From Ornithinimicrobium sp. F0845 (GTDB lineage Bacteria; Actinomycetota; Actinomycetes; Actinomycetales; Dermatophilaceae), in assembly GCF_023015765.1 (NCBI RefSeq), contig NZ_JALKAL010000005.1, positions 124,001 through 188,000 on the forward strand: 64,000 nucleotides of DNA, in the 5' to 3' direction. Below the pieces are notes generated by a model that saw nothing but the letters and a program-made list of their open reading frames with translations, was not told the origin of the DNA and did not search any database. Shown piece by piece: positions 44,869 to 54,581 of this stretch (positions within the stretch are counted from its first letter, which is position 1; every line of letters begins with the position of its first letter). The translations under genes were made by a program, and so were the position numbers.

Positions 44869-44933
44869 ACGGGCGATCCTGTCAGCCCCAGGGCAAGGTG
44901 ACGAGCGGTTTCAGAGCCCCGGGCGCGGGAACC

Positions 44934-44939
44934 TAGACT
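44934..44939 (+). promoter_or_regulatory. -10 hexamer of gatCAB (leaderless)
   Basis: TAGACT followed by 6 nt and ATG 44946. Confidence 0.65.
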
Positions 44940-44945
44940 GACCCC

Positions 44946-45242
44946 ATGTCCGCACTGTCCCGCGACGATGTCGCGCACGTCGCCATGCTGGCCCGCATCC
45001 AGCTCACCGATGCCGAGCTCGACCGCCTCGCCGGTCAGCTCGACCAGATCGTCGGCTGGGTCGGCCAGGTCAACGAGGTCGCTGCCGACGACGTGCCGCC
45101 GATGAGTCACCCGCTGCCGCTGACCAACGTGACCCGCCCCGACGAGGTGCGCCCGAGCCTGACCGCCGAGCAGGCGCTCGCCAACGCGCCCGAGGCCGAG
45201 CTCGACCGGTTCAGCGTCCCCCGCATCCTGGACGAGGACTGA
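44946..45242 (+). CDS. gatC: Asp-tRNA(Asn)/Glu-tRNA(Gln) amidotransferase subunit C
   Basis: 98-residue GatC, which clamps GatA to Gat[34 protein letters not shown] and [23 protein letters not shown] are both characteristic. First gene of gatCAB; 2 nt separate its stop from gatA. Confidence 0.96.
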   Translation: MSALSRDDVAHVAMLARIQLTDAELDRLAGQLDQIVGWVGQVNEVAADDVPPMSHPLPLTNVTRPDEVRPSLTAEQALANAPEAELDRFSVPRILDED

Positions 45243-45244
45243 GT

Positions 45245-46789
45245 ATGACGACCGCTCCCGACCTCACCCACCTCACCGCCGTGCAGATGGCCGACGGCCT
45301 CGCCTCCGGCGAGTTCACCTCGGTCGAGCTGACCCAGGCGCACCTGGACCGCATCACCGCGCTCAACCCGGTGCTCAACGCCTTCCTGCAGGTGGACATC
45401 GACGGCGCTCTCGCGACGGCCGCCGACGTCGACGCCCGCCGGGCTGCCGGCGAGGAGCTGCCGCGCCTGGCCGGCGTGCCGATCGCGGTCAAGGACATCG
45501 CCTGCACCCAGGGCATCCCGACGACCGCCGGCTCCAGGACCCTCGAGGGCTGGATCCCGCCGTATGACGCGACGATCGTCACCCGCCTCAAGGACGCGCG
45601 GATGCCCATCCTCGGCAAGACCAACATGGACGAGTTCGCCATGGGCTCCTCCACCGAGCACTCCGCCTTCGGCCCGACCCGCAACCCGTGGAACCTGGAC
45701 CGGATCCCCGGCGGCTCCGGCGGCGGCAGCTCGGCCGCGGTCGCTGCGTTCCTCGCACCGCTGGCCATCGGCTCGGACACCGGCGGCTCGATCCGCCAGC
45801 CCGGCGCGGTCACCGGCACGGTCGGGGCCAAGCCGACCTACGGCGGGGTCTCCCGCTACGGCGTGATCGCGCTGGCCTCCAGCCTGGACCAGATCGGTCC
45901 GTGCGCGCGCACCGTCACCGACGCGGCGCTGCTGCACGAGGTGATCGGCGGTCACGACCCGATGGACTCCACGAGCATCGACGCCCCGGTCCCCCCCGTG
46001 GTCGAGGCCTCGGCCAACCGCGACCTCACCGGGCTGCGGATCGGCATCGTCACCGAGCTGACCGGCGAGGGCTACCAGGACGGCGTGCAGGCCCGCTTCG
46101 ACGAGTCCGTCCAGCTCCTGCGGGACGCCGGCGCCGAGATTGTCGAGGTCTCCTGCCCGCACTTCCGGTACGCCATGGCCGCCTACTACCTGATCCTGCC
46201 CAGCGAGGCGTCCTCCAACCTGGCCCGCTACGACGCGATGCGCTACGGCCTGCGGGTCGCGCCGGAGGGGGTGGAGTCGCCCAGCGCCGAGCAGGTCATG
46301 GCCTCCAGCCGCGACGCGGGCTTCGGCGATGAGGTCAAGCGCCGCATCATCCTGGGCACCTACGCGCTGTCCTCGGGCTACTACGACGCCTACTACGGCC
46401 AGGCGCAGAAGGTCCGCACCCTCATCGCGCGCGACTTCGAGGCCGCGTTCGAGCAGGCCGACGTGCTGATCAGCCCGACCGCGCCGACCACGGCGTTCAA
46501 GATCGGAGACAAGCTGGAGGACCCGATGGCGATGTACCTCAACGACATCGCCACCATCCCTGCCAACCTCGCCGGGATCCCCGGACTCTCGCTCCCCTCC
46601 GGGGTGGCGGACGAGGACGGCCTGCCCGTCGGCATACAGATCCTCGCCCCGGCGACCCAGGACCAGCGGATGTATGCCGTGGGCGCGGCCCTGGAGGCCC
46701 TGCTCGCGCAGCAGTGGGGCGGGTCGGGCAGCGTGCTGGATCGCGCGCCCGAGGTCACGACCGGAGCAGTCAGCGAGGAGGCGAAGTGA
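45245..46789 (+). CDS. gatA: Asp-tRNA(Asn)/Glu-tRNA(Gln) amidotransferase subunit A
   Basis: 514-residue amidase releasing ammonia from glutamine. The Ser-cisSer-Lys triad is visible: Lys 83 in [12 protein letters not shown], and serines in [14 protein letters not shown] and [37 protein letters not shown] follows. Overlaps gatB as GTGA. The complex converts Glu-tRNA(Gln), and possibly Asp-tRNA(Asn). Confidence 0.97.
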   Translation: MTTAPDLTHLTAVQMADGLASGEFTSVELTQAHLDRITALNPVLNAFLQVDIDGALATAADVDARRAAGEELPRLAGVPIAVKDIACTQGIPTTAGSRTLEGWIPPYDATIVTRLKDARMPILGKTNMDEFAMGSSTEHSAFGPTRNPWNLDRIPGGSGGGSSAAVAAFLAPLAIGSDTGGSIRQPGAVTGTVGAKPTYGGVSRYGVIALASSLDQIGPCARTVTDAALLHEVIGGHDPMDSTSIDAPVPPVVEASANRDLTGLRIGIVTELTGEGYQDGVQARFDESVQLLRDAGAEIVEVSCPHFRYAMAAYYLILPSEASSNLARYDAMRYGLRVAPEGVESPSAEQVMASSRDAGFGDEVKRRIILGTYALSSGYYDAYYGQAQKVRTLIARDFEAAFEQADVLISPTAPTTAFKIGDKLEDPMAMYLNDIATIPANLAGIPGLSLPSGVADEDGLPVGIQILAPATQDQRMYAVGAALEALLAQQWGGSGSVLDRAPEVTTGAVSEEAK

Positions 46790-48336
46790 GCACGCAGGCC
46801 AGGAGCGCCCACAGCGAGGACGTCGTCGGCTACGACGAGGCGCTGACCAGGTATGACCCCGTTCTGGGCCTGGAGGTGCACGTCGAGCTGAACACCGCGA
46901 CCAAGATGTTCTGCGGCTGCGCGACCGGCTTCGGCGCCGACCCCAACACCCAGGTGTGCCCGGTGTGCCTGGGTCTGCCCGGCGCGCTGCCGGTCGTCAA
47001 CGCGACGGCGGTGGAGTCCGCGATCCGGATCGGGCTAGCGCTGAACTGCCAGATCGCCGACTGGTGCCGGTTCGCCCGGAAGAACTACTTCTATCCGGAC
47101 ATGCCCAAGAACTTCCAGACCAGCCAGTATGACGAGCCGATCGCCTTCGACGGCTACCTGGACGTGGATCTTGACGACGGGACGACGTTCCGCGTGGAGA
47201 TCGAGCGGGCGCACATGGAGGAGGACACCGGCAAGTCGACCCACGTGGGTGGTGCGACCGGTCGGATCCACGGCGCGGAGTACTCCCTGGTCGACTTCAA
47301 CCGGGCCGGCATCCCGCTGATCGAGATCGTCACCAAGCCGATCACCGGCGCAGGGGAGCGCGCCCCGGAGGTGGCGCGGGCCTATGTCTCCGCCCTGCGC
47401 GATCTGCTCAAGGCGCTCGCTGTCTCCGAGGTCAGGATGGAGCAGGGCAACGTGCGCTGCGACGCCAACGTGTCGCTGCGGGCGAAGGCCGGTGACGGCG
47501 CGACCTCGGCAGAGCAGCTGGCCGTGCCGCTTGGCACCCGCACCGAGACCAAGAACGTCAACTCCCTGCGCTCGGTCGAGCGTGCGGCGCGTTATGAGAT
47601 CTGCCGGCACGCGGCGGTGCTGGACTCCGGCGCGAGCATCCTGCAGGAGACCCGTCACTGGCACGAGGACACCGGGGTGACCACCTCCGGTCGCCCGAAG
47701 TCGGACGCCGACGACTACCGCTACTTCCCCGAGCCCGACCTGGTGCCGGTGGCGCCGACCCGGGAGCGGGTGGAGGAGCTGCGGGCCACGCTGCCCGAGC
47801 CGCCTGCCCAGCGCCGCAAGCGACTGCAGGGGGAGTGGGGCTACTCCGACCTGGAGATGCGCGACGTGCTCAACGCCGGCGCGGTCGAGGTCATCGAGGA
47901 GACCGTGGCCGCGGGCGCGACCCCGGCGGCCGCCCGCAAGTGGTGGACCGGCGACCTGGCACGCCGCGCCAACGAGGCCGGCACCGCGGTGACCGACCTG
48001 GGTGTCACGCCGGCGCACATCGCGGAGCTCGACGGGCTGGTGCGCGACGGCCGGCTCAACGACTCCATGGCCCGCCAGGTCATGGAGGGCGTGCTCGCCG
48101 GCGAGGGGACCCCGATGGAGGTCGCCGACGCCCGAGGTCTGGAGCTGGTCCAGGACGACGGCGCCCTCGAGGCGGCCGTCGACAAGGTCATCGAGGCCAA
48201 CCCGGACGTCGCCGACAAGATCCGCGACGGCAAGGTGCAGGCCGCCGGTGCCCTGATCGGCCAGGTCATGAAGGAGATGCGCGGCCAGGCCGACGCCGCC
48301 AAGGCCCGCGAGCTGATCCTGGCCAAGCTGACCTAA
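46786..48336 (+). CDS. gatB: Asp-tRNA(Asn)/Glu-tRNA(Gln) amidotransferase subunit B
   Basis: 516-residue kinase/tRNA-binding subunit: [87 protein letters not shown] and the C-terminal helical/YqeY domain ([16 protein letters not shown]). Zinc ligands Cys in the first two motifs are retained. GTG 46786 is taken from the overlap with the gatA stop. Confidence 0.97.
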   Translation: MSTQARSAHSEDVVGYDEALTRYDPVLGLEVHVELNTATKMFCGCATGFGADPNTQVCPVCLGLPGALPVVNATAVESAIRIGLALNCQIADWCRFARKNYFYPDMPKNFQTSQYDEPIAFDGYLDVDLDDGTTFRVEIERAHMEEDTGKSTHVGGATGRIHGAEYSLVDFNRAGIPLIEIVTKPITGAGERAPEVARAYVSALRDLLKALAVSEVRMEQGNVRCDANVSLRAKAGDGATSAEQLAVPLGTRTETKNVNSLRSVERAARYEICRHAAVLDSGASILQETRHWHEDTGVTTSGRPKSDADDYRYFPEPDLVPVAPTRERVEELRATLPEPPAQRRKRLQGEWGYSDLEMRDVLNAGAVEVIEETVAAGATPAAARKWWTGDLARRANEAGTAVTDLGVTPAHIAELDGLVRDGRLNDSMARQVMEGVLAGEGTPMEVADARGLELVQDDGALEAAVDKVIEANPDVADKIRDGKVQAAGALIGQVMKEMRGQADAAKARELILAKLT

Positions 48337-48406
48337 TTTTGGGTCGTTCGGCCCGCTCCTCACGCATTCTGCCCTCGTCGACGCGTACGCCCCAACGTGC
48401 TCGAAA

Positions 48407-48428
48407 ACCCGTGGAGCACGGGTACACT
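48407..48428 (+). promoter_or_regulatory. VapBC promoter with overlapping operator
   Basis: ACCCGTG-GAG-CACGGGT (48407-48423) is a perfect 7-bp inverted repeat running into the -10 hexamer TACACT (48423-48428), which is followed by 6 nt and the antitoxin ATG. Autorepression by the toxin-antitoxin complex is the natural reading. Confidence 0.65.
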
Positions 48429-48434
48429 GGGGTC

Positions 48435-48662
48435 ATGGCGAATCTCACGCTGGTCATCGACGAGGACGTGCTGCGGCGCGCGCGAGTTCGCGCCACTGAG
48501 CAAGGCACCTCGGTCAACGCGACAGTTCGGGAGTTTCTCGACGACTATGCCTCCGGCCGCGACGCCCACCGCGAGGCGCGGCAGCGGCTCCTCCAGCTCG
48601 CCGACCGGTCCTCGGCCTCGAGCGATGGCCGCCACATAACCAGGGACGAGCTCTATGACTGA
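48435..48662 (+). CDS. VapB-type antitoxin
   Basis: 75-residue protein with an RHH-like N-terminus (MANLTLVIDEDVLRRARVRA, then GTSVNATVREFLDDYA) and a charged C-terminal toxin-binding tail. Leaderless. Its end overlaps the toxin start by 8 nt (48655-48662). Confidence 0.88.
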   Translation: MANLTLVIDEDVLRRARVRATEQGTSVNATVREFLDDYASGRDAHREARQRLLQLADRSSASSDGRHITRDELYD

Positions 48663-49080
48663 GCGGGTGTTCCTGGACACCAACGTGGTCGTCTATGCCT
48701 TCGACGCGGCCGAGCAGTCAGCCCCCAAGCGGGAGACTGCCCGGGCTGTTCTCGGAAACGTCGGCTACGACCTGTGCGTGAGCGCTCAGGTCCTCGGCGA
48801 GTTCTTCGTCACCGTCACCAGAAAGCTCCCGCGTCCGCTGAGCCTCCGGGACGCCGCCAGTGCGGTCGCCGAGCTCTCCGCACTCGGGCCGGTCCCGACG
48901 GATGCAGACCTCGTGGCTGCGGCCGTGGAGACCTCGCAGCAGGCACAGTTGTCCTATTGGGACTCCTTGATCGTCGTAGCCGCGTCGCGGGCGCGCTGCC
49001 CGGTGCTGCTCACCGAGGACCTGTCCGACGGCTCCGTCATCCGCGGAGTCCGGATCGAGAACCCGTTCCGCGGTCGTTGA
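48655..49080 (+). CDS. PIN-domain toxin (VapC family)
   Basis: 141-residue PIN RNase with the acidic residues in place: RVFLDTNVVVYAFD (Asp 8), AQVLGEFFVTVTRK (Glu), QLSYWDSLIVVAA (Asp) and VLLTEDLSDGSV (Asp). Paired with the overlapping VapB. Typical length for the VapC group with a YWDxLIVxAA motif. Confidence 0.93.
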   Translation: MTERVFLDTNVVVYAFDAAEQSAPKRETARAVLGNVGYDLCVSAQVLGEFFVTVTRKLPRPLSLRDAASAVAELSALGPVPTDADLVAAAVETSQQAQLSYWDSLIVVAASRARCPVLLTEDLSDGSVIRGVRIENPFRGR

Positions 49081-49165
49081 GGTCAGCGCAAGCCCCCGGA
49101 CGGCTCTTCCATCGGCCTCTCCCGAGGCCATCCGGATTACCGCGTCTGACACTACTGCGCCTGCG

Positions 49166-49420
49166 TCACCGATAGACCTCGCGCCGGTGCGCCGCCTTGA
49201 CAGCCAGGACGACCAGACCGTGATTCTCGAGGTGGCACAGGAGCCGGTAGTCGCCGACCCGGTACCGCCACTCGTCCCGGCCACTCAGTGCCTTGCCGCG
49301 AGAGCGCGGGTTCTGCAAGTCGAGGGCCTCGAAGAACCGCCGGATCCGCTTCACCTGCGCACGGTCGAGGTTCCCGATCTTCTTGAGTGCTTTCGGTGTG
49401 TACCGGACCCGGTAACTCAT
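49166..49420 (-). CDS. RelE/ParE-family toxin
   Basis: 84 residues: YRVRYTPKALKKIGNLDRAQVKRI, then ALSGRDEWRYRVGDYRLLCHLENHGLVV and the C-terminal VKAAHRREVYR, the basic and Tyr residues expected of ribosome-dependent RelE RNases. ATGA overlap with the upstream antitoxin gene. Confidence 0.92.
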   Translation of the reverse strand: MSYRVRYTPKALKKIGNLDRAQVKRIRRFFEALDLQNPRSRGKALSGRDEWRYRVGDYRLLCHLENHGLVVLAVKAAHRREVYR

Positions 49421-49641
49421 CGACCGAGAGCGTCCCAGTCCACATCCTCGTGCGCGATCGAGTCCTCATCGGAGTCGTAGAACTCCTGCAGAGCGTCCTT
49501 CAGCAGGTGGTGGTCCTCGAGGTCGTTTAGCCCCCGCTCGATGAACTCGGCCGCGTAGTGGCGGCCGGTCCGGGTCGCCAGACGTTCGAGCCGCTCGTAG
49601 AGCGATGACTCGATGCTCGTGTTGAGCTGCCTCGTTGCCAT
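49417..49641 (-). CDS. RelB-type antitoxin (ribbon-helix-helix)
   Basis: 74-residue RHH protein (RQLNTSIESSLYERLERLATRTGRHYAAEFIERGLNDLE) with an acidic toxin-binding tail (YDSDEDSIAHEDVDWDALG). GGAGGGAG lies 8-9 nt upstream, so this module uses a ribosome binding site rather than a leaderless start. Convergent with the VapBC module. Confidence 0.9.
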   Translation of the reverse strand: MATRQLNTSIESSLYERLERLATRTGRHYAAEFIERGLNDLEDHHLLKDALQEFYDSDEDSIAHEDVDWDALGR

Positions 49642-49668
49642 CGTGGGTATCTCCCTCCGCCGTGGGTC

Positions 49669-50832
49669 TCACTCCGGCGCGGGCAGCGGGCCGAGGAGTG
49701 CGTTGGCCCAGGCGCCATGCACGGACTCGTCGTCACTGGGGTGGAAGATGCCGGCCAGCACGTCGCGATAGAGGCGGGAGAGCTCGTTGGAGCTGAAGTA
49801 TGACGAGCCGCCGCTGGCCCGGATGGCCTTGGTCACCACCGACAGCGCGGTCTCGGTCGCGCGGGACTTCACTGCCGACAGCTGTGGCATCCAGAGCGGA
49901 CCACGGTCCACGCCCTGGTCGACATCGCGGGCCAGCGCCGCGATCTGCGGGTGGATGGCGTCCAGCTCGATCGCCGCGTCGGCCAGCCGCCAGCGGATGT
50001 CCGGGTCGTGGGCGTAGGGGGCACCGTTGTTCTTCATCGAGGTGCGCTTGCCCACCGTCGCGACGGCCAGGTCCAGGGCCCGCTGGGCGATGCCGGTATA
50101 GACCGAGGCCAGCAGCAGCTCGAAGCTGGCGAAGATCCCGAAGACAAACGGGTCGGCTGTGGGACCCGGCGGGATGCGTCGGATGACCCGGTCGGCCGGT
50201 GCGTGCGCCCCGTCCAGCACGGTGGTGCGCGACTGGCTGCCCCGCATGCCGAGCGTGTCCCAGTCGTCCTTGATCTCGAAGCCACCGCCGTCGCGGGTGA
50301 TGAAGCCGAAGACCGACATCGGCTCCTCGCCGGTGCTGTCGGTGCCGAAGGTGCCCAGCCGCGTCCAGGCCGGTGACAGCGAGGTGAAGATCTTGGTGCC
50401 GTGGAAGCTGAAGCCGCCCTCCCCGTCGGGCCGGGCCTCCGTGCGGGAGCCGAAGAGCACCAGGTCGTTGCCCGCCTCAGAGATCCCGAAGCCGAAGACC
50501 TCACCGGCCAACGCGTCGGCGAACACCCAGTCCATCGAGTCATCACCGGTGGCGTGCACCACCCGGGCCACACCCATCCACACCTGGTGCATGTTGACCG
50601 ACAGCGCCGTCGCCGGCGCGGCACCGGCCAGGCGCATCTGCTCGCAGGTCATTTCCTCCAGGCTTAGCCCCAGGCCACCGAACTCGACGGGCACCATCGC
50701 CCGCAGGTAGCCGGCCTTCGCCAGGTCCGCCAGGTCCTCGTGCGGGAAGCCGTTCTCCCGGTCGACCTGGGCGGCGCGGCCGCGGATCCGCTCCAGCAGG
50801 TCATCGGTGAGCAGCGCATCGGGGCGAGGCAT
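49669..50832 (-). CDS. Acyl-CoA dehydrogenase family protein
   Basis: 387-residue flavoprotein of the ACAD fold: ADLAKAGYLRAMVPVEFGGLGLS (N-terminal helices), FGISEAGNDLVLFGSRTEARP (flavin-binding strand), WDTLGMRGSQSRTTVLDGA and IRASGGSSYFSSNELSRLYRD near the C-terminus. The usual catalytic Glu position is not clear, so it may belong to the DszC/hydroxylase-like branch rather than be a true dehydrogenase. ATG 50832 is preferred over 50838 because AAGGAG (50845-50840) lies 7 nt from it. Same strand as lplA, 34 nt downstream. Confidence 0.85.
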   Translation of the reverse strand: MPRPDALLTDDLLERIRGRAAQVDRENGFPHEDLADLAKAGYLRAMVPVEFGGLGLSLEEMTCEQMRLAGAAPATALSVNMHQVWMGVARVVHATGDDSMDWVFADALAGEVFGFGISEAGNDLVLFGSRTEARPDGEGGFSFHGTKIFTSLSPAWTRLGTFGTDSTGEEPMSVFGFITRDGGGFEIKDDWDTLGMRGSQSRTTVLDGAHAPADRVIRRIPPGPTADPFVFGIFASFELLLASVYTGIAQRALDLAVATVGKRTSMKNNGAPYAHDPDIRWRLADAAIELDAIHPQIAALARDVDQGVDRGPLWMPQLSAVKSRATETALSVVTKAIRASGGSSYFSSNELSRLYRDVLAGIFHPSDDESVHGAWANALLGPLPAPE

Positions 50833-50865
50833 CGGCATACTCCTTGGTCGGTCGAGGAGGGAGGG

Positions 50866-51915
50866 TCAGGGGACCCGGTGGGTCCACTCGGGGGTCAGGA
50901 ACTTGGTCTCGGTCAGCTCGCGGGCCGCGGCAAGCTCGGCGTCGGTGTAGCCACTGTCCACCGTGTCATAGCGTCCTCGGAAGTGGGCCAGCAGGGCCTC
51001 GATCACTGCGTCGCGGGCCATCCCGGTCTGCGAGCGCATCGGGTCGACCCGCTTGTTGGCGCTCTTGGTGCCCTTGTCGGACAGCTTCTCCCGGCCGGTG
51101 CGCAGGACCTGCATCATCTTGTCGGCGTCGATGTCGTAGGCCATGGTCACGTGGTGCAGGACGGCCCCCGCGGCGAACCGCTTCTGCGCGGCCCCGCCGA
51201 TCTTGCCGGCGTCGGAGGCGATGTCGTTGAGGGGGACGTAGCGTGCAGAGATCCCGACATCGGCGAGTGCCCCCAGGACCCAGTCGTCGAGGAAGGCGTA
51301 GGACTGCTCGAAGGTCAGCCCCTCGACCAGGGAGGTCGGCACCACCAGGGAGTAGGTGATGCAGTTGCCGGGCTCCATGAACATCGCGCCGCCCCCGGAG
51401 ATGCGCCGGGCGATCCGTATGTCGTGGTGCCGGGCCGCGTCCTCGTCCACCTCGTTGCGCACCGACTGGAAGGAGCCGATGACCACCACGGAGGCGTCCC
51501 AGTCCCAGATCCGCAGCAGCGGGTTGCGACGGCCGGCCGCCACCTCCTGGGGGAGGACCTCGTCCAGGGCCATGTGCATGACCGGGTCCATGACCTGCGG
51601 GCCGATGACGTCGAAGGTGTGGTCGGCCCAGCCGGTGGCCCGGCCCAGTGCACGGCGCACCGCGATACCGACCGCCTGCGGGCTGAAGCCGATGAGGGCC
51701 ACGGACTCGTCGAGCGCCCCCTCGATCGCGGCCGCTAGGCCGTCGGCCTTCGTGTCGGCCGGCATGCCGGTCAGCGCGGCGTCGATGTCCTCCAGCGCCG
51801 AGTCCGGCTCCAGGAAGAAGTCGCCCGAGACGTGGACGTCGGCGAGCCGGCCGTCGACCACCTCGAGCTCGACCACCACGAGCTTGCCACCGGGGACCTT
51901 GTACTCACCACGCAC
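50866..51915 (-). CDS. lplA: Lipoate-protein ligase A with accessory domain at the N-terminus
   Basis: 349 residues. Residues ~1-85 (LVVVELEVVDGRLADVHVSGDFFLEPDSALEDIDAALTGM in substance) resemble the lipoate-ligase C-terminal accessory domain, here placed first. The BPL/LplA/LipB catalytic domain follows: RRISGGGAMFMEPGNCITYS (lipoyl-AMP loop), DAGKIGGAAQKR with the catalytic Lys, and FAAGAVLHHVTMAYDID. Attaches lipoate to E2 and GcvH proteins. GTG 51915 is leaderless (TAGGTT, 6 nt). The order is reversed relative to E. coli LplA. Confidence 0.9.
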   Translation of the reverse strand: MRGEYKVPGGKLVVVELEVVDGRLADVHVSGDFFLEPDSALEDIDAALTGMPADTKADGLAAAIEGALDESVALIGFSPQAVGIAVRRALGRATGWADHTFDVIGPQVMDPVMHMALDEVLPQEVAAGRRNPLLRIWDWDASVVVIGSFQSVRNEVDEDAARHHDIRIARRISGGGAMFMEPGNCITYSLVVPTSLVEGLTFEQSYAFLDDWVLGALADVGISARYVPLNDIASDAGKIGGAAQKRFAAGAVLHHVTMAYDIDADKMMQVLRTGREKLSDKGTKSANKRVDPMRSQTGMARDAVIEALLAHFRGRYDTVDSGYTDAELAAARELTETKFLTPEWTHRVP

Positions 51916-51921
51916 GGCACC

Positions 51922-51927
51922 AACCTA
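51922..51927 (-). promoter_or_regulatory. -10 hexamer of lplA (leaderless)
   Basis: TAGGTT on the minus strand, 6 nt before GTG 51915; probably also drives the acyl-CoA dehydrogenase gene. Confidence 0.55.
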
Positions 51928-51960
51928 CGTCGCGGGGCGTCGGTAGCCGGTCTCGGGGCC

Positions 51961-52308
51961 GTGGCGAGCGACCAGGAGGTCGTCCACGCGGCCGTGGGAC
52001 AGCACGGGCTGCACGCCCCCGCTCACGTGGACGTCGAGGTGGTGAACGCCCTGCGAGGACTGGTCCTGGGTCGCCATCTGACCAGGCCTCGTGCCCGGGA
52101 CGCGCTGCGGGACCTCGACGACCTCCAGATCCACCGGTGGCCTCTCGACCACCGGATGGCTGGCGCCACACTCGACCTGCTCGACACCGTGACGCCCTAC
52201 GACGCGGCAGGCGTGGTCCTCGCTCAGGGGTTGGGCTGCCCGCTGGTCACCCGCGACAAGCGGTTGGGCCGTGCTGTCAGGGAGTTCGTGGCCGTCCGCA
52301 TGGTGTGA
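51961..52308 (+). pseudogene. N-terminally truncated PIN-domain toxin remnant
   Basis: An open frame of 116 codons from GTG 51961 matches the VapC consensus from its second helix on: QHGLHAPAHVDVEVVNALRG, DALRDLDDLQIHRWPL, TVTPYDAAGVVLAQGLGCPLVTRDKRL. The first strand with the leading catalytic Asp (the usual VVDASV-type start) is missing, and no antitoxin gene lies upstream, where the divergent lplA promoter sits. Decay by 5' deletion is inferred; the product would lack one metal ligand. Confidence 0.65.
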
Positions 52309-52341
52309 GTCGATGCGCGTCGGCCCACGGTCGCGTGGCAG

Positions 52342-53592
52342 CTATCTCAGCTCGGCGGGGTCCGCGAGGAGCAGCAACCGATCGTCGTCGGGAGCAGGCT
52401 CGCCGCGGAAGGTGTTGCTGGTCAGCACCCACAGCTCGCCCCCCGCGCCGGCGACCACGCTGCGCAGGCGCCCGAACTCACCCTCCAGCAGCCGCTCCGG
52501 CTCGCCGACGCTCACGGACGCCGGGTCGGTGCCGGGCGTCTGGGGCTCCACGGGGACGCGCCACAGCGACTCTCCGCGCAGCGCTGCGACATACAGATCG
52601 CCGTCGGGACCGACCGCCAGCCCCGACGGTGAGGCGTTCTCGGTCGGCCAGCTCACCACCGGGTCGATGAACTCCGGCTCGCCGCCCGGTCCCTCCACCT
52701 CCGGCCAGCCGTAGTTGCCGCCCGGCACGATCAGGTTGACCTCATCGAGCGCATTCTGCCCGAACTCGCTGGCCCACAGCCGCCCGTCCGCGTCCCAGCC
52801 CAGGCCCTGGACGTTGCGGTGGCCCATCGACCAGACCGGTGACTCCGGGTTGGGGTTGCCCGGCGCCGGCGTGCCGTCCGGGGTCACCCGCAGGATCTTG
52901 CCCGCCAGGGAGTCCGGGTCCTGCGAGCTCTGGCCCTCCGAGGCGTCGCCCGTGGTCACGAAGAGGTTGCCGTCCGGGCCGAACGCGATCCGCCCGCCGT
53001 TGTGGTTGCCTGCCTTCGGTATGCCGTCCAGGACCACCTCCATGGACGGCTCGCCACCGTTCTGGGCGGGGTCGACGAGGAGCACCCGGTTGTCGTCGGC
53101 GGTGGTCGCGTAGGCGTAGAACGACCCCGTCGCGCCGCCGTGCCACGGCGAGTCCGCGGGGACCGCCAGTCCCAGCAGGCCGCCCTCGCCGCCGGGCTGG
53201 ACTCCGGGCACGGTCGTGAGCAGCTCCGGGTCGGAGCCGGGCACCACGCGGAACACCCGGGCCGTGTCCCGCTCGCCGATCAGCAGGCTGCCATCCACCA
53301 GGGGCACCAGGCCCCACGGCACCTGGAAGCCGGTGGCCACGGTCTGCGGGTCGGGGTCCGGGGCGGACGGTGCGGGCGGAGTCGAGATGGCCTCGTCGGA
53401 CGATGGGGGAACGACGGACGCCGAGGTGATCGAGGGCTCCGGGTCCGAGGGCGGCGTGGGCGGAGCGGCGGGTTCCGAGGAGTGGGCGGGCGCCGACGGC
53501 AGCCGGCCGGGGTCCGGGTCGGTGCCCGCCGAGCAGCCGGCCAGCAGCACGACCGCGGTCATTGCGATCGCGGGGCGGACGCGCCGTCGCAT
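52342..53592 (-). CDS. PQQ-dependent sugar dehydrogenase-like lipoprotein
   Basis: 416 residues. Lipobox LLAGCSAG (Cys ~20) after a basic N-region, a Pro/Ser-rich linker (~25-80), then a six-bladed beta-propeller of the soluble aldose/glucose dehydrogenase (GDH-B) type: GFQVPWGLVPL, GEGGLLGLAV, GNHNGGRIAFGPDGNLFVTT (catalytic His), MGHRNVQGLGWD and SEFGQNALDEVNLI. Extracellular, anchored to the membrane. ATG 53592 is favoured over 53628 because CAGAGT lies 6 nt before it and the signal peptide then starts properly. Confidence 0.9.
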   Translation of the reverse strand: MRRRVRPAIAMTAVVLLAGCSAGTDPDPGRLPSAPAHSSEPAAPPTPPSDPEPSITSASVVPPSSDEAISTPPAPSAPDPDPQTVATGFQVPWGLVPLVDGSLLIGERDTARVFRVVPGSDPELLTTVPGVQPGGEGGLLGLAVPADSPWHGGATGSFYAYATTADDNRVLLVDPAQNGGEPSMEVVLDGIPKAGNHNGGRIAFGPDGNLFVTTGDASEGQSSQDPDSLAGKILRVTPDGTPAPGNPNPESPVWSMGHRNVQGLGWDADGRLWASEFGQNALDEVNLIVPGGNYGWPEVEGPGGEPEFIDPVVSWPTENASPSGLAVGPDGDLYVAALRGESLWRVPVEPQTPGTDPASVSVGEPERLLEGEFGRLRSVVAGAGGELWVLTSNTFRGEPAPDDDRLLLLADPAELR

Positions 53593-53642
53593 GTGTCCAC
53601 TCTGGCACGCCCCTGCGCGGGACACCACGGGCGCGGCTCGGA

Positions 53643-53648
53643 TAGCGT
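53643..53648 (+). promoter_or_regulatory. -10 hexamer of hydroxyacid dehydrogenase operon
   Basis: TAGCGT followed by 6 nt and GTG 53655; leaderless. Confidence 0.6.
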
Positions 53649-53654
53649 GGCGGT

Positions 53655-54581
53655 GTGCCCGTGATCAGCGTCCCCACCGTCATCGCCGACCTCGTGCAGC
53701 CCGTCGAGGGGGCCGAGATCGTGACGTGGGACGTGGCCGACGAGCCGTCACGGTCGGACGTCGAGGTCATCGTCGTGCCCCAGGGGCCGACTCCGTTCCT
53801 CACCCGGCTGGACGAGCTGCCGCAGTTGCGTGGGGTGATCCTGTCGGCCGCCGGCTATGACGACGTCGTGCAGCTCCTGCCGCCGGGGGTGGCGCTCTCC
53901 AACGCGGTCGGCGTGCACGACACCGCCACCGCGGAGATGGCACTGGCGCTGATGCTCGCGGCCCAGCGCGAGCTGCCCACCTACGTCCGCGCCCAGGACG
54001 AGGGCAGGTGGCGCCCGCAGCAGGACCGTCGGTCGCTGGCCGACCAGCGGGTGCTCCTCATCGGCTACGGCGGCATCGGGCGTGCCCTGGCCGCGCGGTT
54101 GCTGGCCTGCGAGACCACCGTCACCGCCGTCGCCAGCCAGGTCCGCGACGGCGATGAGTATGTCGAGCGGGTCCACCCGGTCTCGGACCTGCCGGCTCTC
54201 TTCCCGGACCACGACATCGTGGTGGTGGCCGTCCCGCTGAACGACACCACTCGGGGGATGATCGGCGCCGACCAGCTGGCCCTCCTGCCTGACGACGCAC
54301 TCGTAGTCAACGTGGGGCGAGGCCCCCTCGTGGACACCGACGCGCTGATCGCCGAGTGCGGCTCGGGGCGGCTGCGCGCGGCGCTGGACGTCACCGACCC
54401 CGAGCCGCTGCCCGACGGCCACCCGCTGTGGCACACCCCGGGCGTGCTGATCAGCCCGCACGTCGGAGGCGGGGGCCGGGCCTACCCGCCCCGGCAGGCG
54501 CGGTATGTCACGGCCCAGATCGAGCACTACCTGCGCACCGGCGAGCTCGCGCACGTCGTCGCCACGGGACAGGAGGAGTGA
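53655..54581 (+). CDS. D-isomer-specific 2-hydroxyacid dehydrogenase family protein
   Basis: 308 residues. NAD-binding Rossmann motif LLIGYGGIGRALAARLL (~140), VVNVGRGPLVDTDALIAECGSGRLRAALDV with the conserved Arg-containing stretch, DPEPLPDGHPLWHTPGVLISPH with the catalytic Glu/His pair, and QRELPTYVRAQDEGRW before the dinucleotide domain. The substrate is an unidentified 2-hydroxy acid. Its stop overlaps the SixA-like gene (TGATG), starting a four-gene run that ends with ilvE. Confidence 0.92.
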   Translation: MPVISVPTVIADLVQPVEGAEIVTWDVADEPSRSDVEVIVVPQGPTPFLTRLDELPQLRGVILSAAGYDDVVQLLPPGVALSNAVGVHDTATAEMALALMLAAQRELPTYVRAQDEGRWRPQQDRRSLADQRVLLIGYGGIGRALAARLLACETTVTAVASQVRDGDEYVERVHPVSDLPALFPDHDIVVVAVPLNDTTRGMIGADQLALLPDDALVVNVGRGPLVDTDALIAECGSGRLRAALDVTDPEPLPDGHPLWHTPGVLISPHVGGGGRAYPPRQARYVTAQIEHYLRTGELAHVVATGQEE

